This document shows, in pieces, positions 4,848-7,383 of a stretch of DNA of 7,383 bases (positions are counted from its first letter, which is position 1; each line of letters opens with the position of its first letter). Under the pieces are notes generated by a model. The model was not told where the DNA came from and made no database searches. It saw only the letters and a list, made by a program, of their open reading frames with translations. This stretch comes from an uncultured Pseudomonadota bacterium. GTDB taxonomy: Bacteria; Pseudomonadota; Gammaproteobacteria; Burkholderiales; Thiobacillaceae. The stretch covers positions 1-7,383 of the forward strand of contig CAIXFP010000701.1 in NCBI GenBank assembly GCA_903918705.1, written 5' to 3'. A program made the position numbers and the translations under genes.

Positions 4848-7383
4848 ATGTTGGCCCGTCTGCGTTCGCTGCTTCTGAAAACGCCTTTCAGAATCGCCTT
4901 GGGGCTGGTCGCTTTCTATTTCCTGTTCGCCTGGTTCGGCTTCGAGCCTCTGGTGAAGTGGGCCGCGCCGAAATACATCGGCGACAAGAGCCGGCATCAT
5001 CTCGAAATACAGGCGGCGAAATTCGATCCTCTGCGACTGTCCGTCGATCTGAAGGGGTTGAAGCTGTCCGAGCCGGACGGCAAGCCGCTGCTGGCTTTCG
5101 ATGAGTTGTTCGTCGATTTCGATGCCGCCAGCCTGTTCAAGTGGGCCTGGACCTTCGACCGCATCCGTCTGGTGGCGCCACGGGTCCGGGTGGAATTGCG
5201 CTCCGACGGCAGCCTCAACTGGATGGCCTTGATCGAGGCGCTCAAGTCCAGGGACGATGAACCGGACAAACCCTTGCCGCGCCTGCTGATACGCCAGATC
5301 ACGCTGGAACGGGGCAAGGTGGATGTGGTCGACCTCAAGGTTGCGGGGGGCTTTGAAACCAGCCTGAGTCCCCTCGATTTCAGTCTCACCGAGTTGTCCA
5401 CCCTGCCCGACGACAAGGGTGTTTATACCCTGGCCGCCACCACCCGGCTGGGCGCGCGCATCCGCTGGAAAGGTGACATGACCCTGAAGCCCATCAAGGC
5501 CAGCGGGGAACTGGGCATCGATCAGGTCACCCTGGCGCGTTTCTGGCCTTTCGTCGCCGGCCGCCTGAACATGGAGCCGCCTTCCGGCAGCGCATCCTTG
5601 TCGCTGAGTTATCGGGCGGGTTATGCCGACAAGCGGCTATCGCTGGGGCTGGACCGCATCGGCGTCAGCCTCGACGGCCTGGCCTTGCGCGGCAAGGGCG
5701 CGAAGCAGGCCGCCATCGCTTTGGACCGTCTGGCCTTGAGTGGTGGCCGCTTCGATCTGGAGAAGCGGCAACTCGACATCGGTGAAATCGCCCTCAAGGG
5801 CGGCAAGGTGGGCCTGAACCGGGACAGGGCCGGGCGGCTGGATGTGCTGGACTGGTTCGCGCCCCCCTCCGGGGGAAGTGGCGGGGCGGTGGCTCCGGAC
5901 AAGGGGGTTGCCGAGTCGAATCCGGTTCCCCACTCCCCCGTTTCCACCCCCAAAGGGGAAGGAGAGACGTGGCACATCAACCTCGCCAGGTTCTCCCTGG
6001 ACGGTCTCGGCATTCATTTTAGCGACGCCGGTTTCGCCTCCCCCCTGGACGCCGACATCGGCAACCTCCGGGTCGGCTTCACCGCCAAGGCGGAAGTGGG
6101 TGGGGCGCGGACCCGTGCGCTGCTGGCTGATCTCGGCGTGGCGGTTTCCGGCATACGCCTGAACTCCGGCAAGATGCCCTTGTTCGCCCTCGGCGGCATC
6201 GACCTGGAGCAAGGCAGTATCGACCTGGCCGATCACTCCGCTCAGATCGCACGGGTGGTATTGAGCAACGGCAAAGTGGATGTACTGCGCGACGACCACG
6301 GCCACATCGCCTTTCTGGATGCGTTCAAGCCCGTCGCCGGGAATGCCTCCCCGCCCCACCCCCCTGCGCGGGAGAAGCAAGCCGCGCATTCTCCGCAACA
6401 TACGGCGGCCGAGGAAGGAACGACCTGGCATTACCGGGTGGACGAGGTGGGCTTGTCCGGTTTCCAGATCGGCCTGCGCGATGAGACCGTGCAGCCCGCC
6501 GCCGGGCTCACCCTGCAACAGATCACGGCCAGCACCCGTGGCGTCAGCGAAGACTTGAAAATGCCGCTGCCGGTGAAACTGGGCTTCCGGGTCAGGGAGG
6601 GCGGCAGCTTCCAGGCGGAGGGCAAGGTGATTCCCGCCCAGCCCAGCGCCGACATCAGATTGCGACTCTCCGACCTGGCTCTTGCGCCGGCGCAGCCGTG
6701 GATCACCCAGGCCGCCAATCTGGTGCTGGCTTCCGGGAGCGCCTCGACCCAGGGCCGGGTCCGCTTCGACGGCACGGCGGCGGCGGATAAACGGGTCACG
6801 TTCACGGGCGGTTTCGCCGTGGATGACCTGCTGCTCAAGGAAACCGCGTCCGGTGACCGCTTCCTGGCCTGGAAGCGCCTGAGCAGCGAGTCGCTCAACG
6901 CCAGCCCCACCGGCCTGGCGATGGAAGAACTCGATCTCGACGGCCTCGGCGCCAAGTTGGTCATTTACGCGGACAAGACGGTCAACCTGAAACGGATATT
7001 GCGGGCTGCGCCCCCCTCCCCCACCGGGAGAGTGGATGGGGGAGAGGGTAAGTCGGTTGCCATTGCTGCGCCCGCCGCCAAGATCAACCCGGTTTCCCTC
7101 TCCCCCAGCCCATCCCCCCGCGGGGGAGGAGAGCAACCCTTCCGCTTCGACATCGACCGCATCCGGGTCAGCCATGGCGAGGTGGATTATGCGGACCTGT
7201 CCCTGACCCTGCCTTTCGGCACCCGCATCCACGATTTCAAGGGCGCCGTGAACGGAATTTCCAGCCAGCCCGGCAGTGCCGCGCAACTGGAACTGGATGG
7301 CCAGGTGGACGAGTTTGGCCTGGCCCGGGTGGTGGGCCAGGTGGACCTGTTCGATCCCACCGCCTTCATGGACATCAAGACCG
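4848..7383 (+). CDS. DUF748 / AsmA-like envelope protein (3' truncated by window)
   Basis: The 845 visible residues belong to the DUF748 family, large AsmA/TamB-like proteins anchored in the inner membrane with the bulk in the periplasm; family members are thought to act in envelope maintenance or lipid transfer, but this is not firmly established. An N-terminal hydrophobic anchor spans about residues 13-33 (RIALGLVAFYFLFAWFGFEP). The family signature follows: WAAPKYIGDKS, FDPLRLSVDLKGLKLSEPDG, LLAFDELFVDFDAASLF and VRVELRSDGSLN. The body repeats a module that begins with a line such as WHINLARFSLDGLGIHFSD (375-393), WHYRVDEVGLSGFQIGLRD (527-545) or FRFDIDRIRVSHGEVDYAD (765-783). Each line is preceded by a Pro/Gly-rich linker at 339-373, 500-524 and 722-762. 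The first and last of these linkers consist of palindromic repeat DNA read in frame. The frame stays open to the right edge. The start is set by GAGGAG at 4835. It diverges from the PPTase and shows no functional link to it. Confidence 0.9.
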   Translation, partial: MLARLRSLLLKTPFRIALGLVAFYFLFAWFGFEPLVKWAAPKYIGDKSRHHLEIQAAKFDPLRLSVDLKGLKLSEPDGKPLLAFDELFVDFDAASLFKWAWTFDRIRLVAPRVRVELRSDGSLNWMALIEALKSRDDEPDKPLPRLLIRQITLERGKVDVVDLKVAGGFETSLSPLDFSLTELSTLPDDKGVYTLAATTRLGARIRWKGDMTLKPIKASGELGIDQVTLARFWPFVAGRLNMEPPSGSASLSLSYRAGYADKRLSLGLDRIGVSLDGLALRGKGAKQAAIALDRLALSGGRFDLEKRQLDIGEIALKGGKVGLNRDRAGRLDVLDWFAPPSGGSGGAVAPDKGVAESNPVPHSPVSTPKGEGETWHINLARFSLDGLGIHFSDAGFASPLDADIGNLRVGFTAKAEVGGARTRALLADLGVAVSGIRLNSGKMPLFALGGIDLEQGSIDLADHSAQIARVVLSNGKVDVLRDDHGHIAFLDAFKPVAGNASPPHPPAREKQAAHSPQHTAAEEGTTWHYRVDEVGLSGFQIGLRDETVQPAAGLTLQQITASTRGVSEDLKMPLPVKLGFRVREGGSFQAEGKVIPAQPSADIRLRLSDLALAPAQPWITQAANLVLASGSASTQGRVRFDGTAAADKRVTFTGGFAVDDLLLKETASGDRFLAWKRLSSESLNASPTGLAMEELDLDGLGAKLVIYADKTVNLKRILRAAPPSPTGRVDGGEGKSVAIAAPAAKINPVSLSPSPSPRGGGEQPFRFDIDRIRVSHGEVDYADLSLTLPFGTRIHDFKGAVNGISSQPGSAAQLELDGQVDEFGLARVVGQVDLFDPTAFMDIKT
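5862..5966 (+). repeat. In-frame GC-rich palindromic repeat encoding a DUF748 linker (copy A)
   Basis: This 105-base block codes for residues 339-373. It opens with CCCCCCTCCGGGGG, has GGTTGCC and TCCGGTTCCCC in the middle, and closes with CCCCCAAAGGGGAAGGAGAG. The C-runs at one end pair with G-runs at the other. The codon GCG plus CCCCCCTCC at its left edge (5859-5870) is identical to the edge of copy C (7008-7019), and its right edge GGGGAAGGAGAG nearly matches that of copy C. It reads as low-complexity Pro/Gly/Ser sequence between two structured modules. Confidence 0.65.
6345..6419 (+). repeat. Proline-rich DUF748 linker, weaker repeat candidate (B)
   Basis: These 75 bases code for residues 500-524 (ASPPHPPAREKQ...). 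The left part has CTCCCC and CGGGAG arms around a C-rich centre (6347-6373), reminiscent of linkers A and C, but the palindrome is imperfect and the remainder is unlike them. It occupies the same place relative to the module start WHYRVDEVGLSGFQ. Confidence 0.4.
7011..7133 (+). repeat. In-frame GC-rich palindromic repeat encoding a DUF748 linker (copy C)
   Basis: This 123-base block codes for residues 722-762. TGGGGGAGAGGG (7037-7048) and CCCTCTCCCCCA (7096-7107) are perfect 12-bp inverted repeats with 47 bases between. Beyond them, the left flank CCCCCCTCCCCC and the right flank ending CGCGGGGGAGGAGAG extend the symmetry imperfectly, so the block looks like two repeat units in opposite orientation. 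CCCTCTCCCCC... with a matching G-rich arm is a common intergenic repeat form in proteobacteria (from memory). Here it is translated in frame. Confidence 0.7.

Noticed and set aside
4470..5104. Plus-strand open frames at 4470-4709 and 4649-5104
   Set aside because: The second overlaps the start of the DUF748 gene in a different frame, and neither has family similarity or a convincing ribosome binding site.
5637..7286. 549-codon open frame on the minus strand within the DUF748 gene
   Set aside because: It has no domain signature and is antisense to a gene with a clear family signature, membrane anchor and ribosome binding site.

Overview
The window is GC-rich DNA that looks proteobacterial, most likely betaproteobacterial. 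The clues are an XseA C-terminus, a large DUF748/AsmA-type envelope protein, and several dispersed GC-rich palindromes of kinds common in that class. The lineage is an inference from style and was not checked by search.

Layout. Positions 1-596 (+) hold the 3' end of xseA (exonuclease VII large subunit). After a 76-base convergent gap carrying a short palindromic repeat come three minus-strand genes, read from right to left. These are an intact Sfp-type phosphopantetheinyl transferase (4085-3288), a shrunken polyketide-synthase ketosynthase-like protein (3101-1725) and a type I thioesterase (1725-673). The last two share a TGATG stop/start overlap. The PPTase and the KS-like gene are separated by 186 bases that contain a near-perfect 24-bp inverted repeat. 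Positions 4086-4847 form a 762-base region between divergent genes. I find no convincing gene there, but it has strong start-proximal sites at both ends and several palindromes. From 4848 to the right edge (+) runs a membrane-anchored DUF748 protein that leaves the window still open.

The most striking content is the minus-strand cluster. It reads like a type I PKS that has been hollowed out. The KS nucleophile Cys is Ala, the first catalytic His is Tyr, about 75 residues in the middle of the KS are gone, and the whole acyltransferase domain is missing between its two flanking linkers. A possible carrier domain ahead of the thioesterase seems to have lost its phosphopantetheine serine. The two single-domain enzymes at the ends, the PPTase and the TE, keep all the catalytic motifs I can see. 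The cluster is therefore either a PKS in decay or a retained pseudo-ketosynthase/thioesterase pair with another role.

The second notable signal is in the DUF748 gene. Two of its inter-module linkers are made of GC-rich palindromic repeat sequence of the kind normally found between genes, inserted in frame and sharing identical left edges and similar right edges. A third linker is a weaker candidate.
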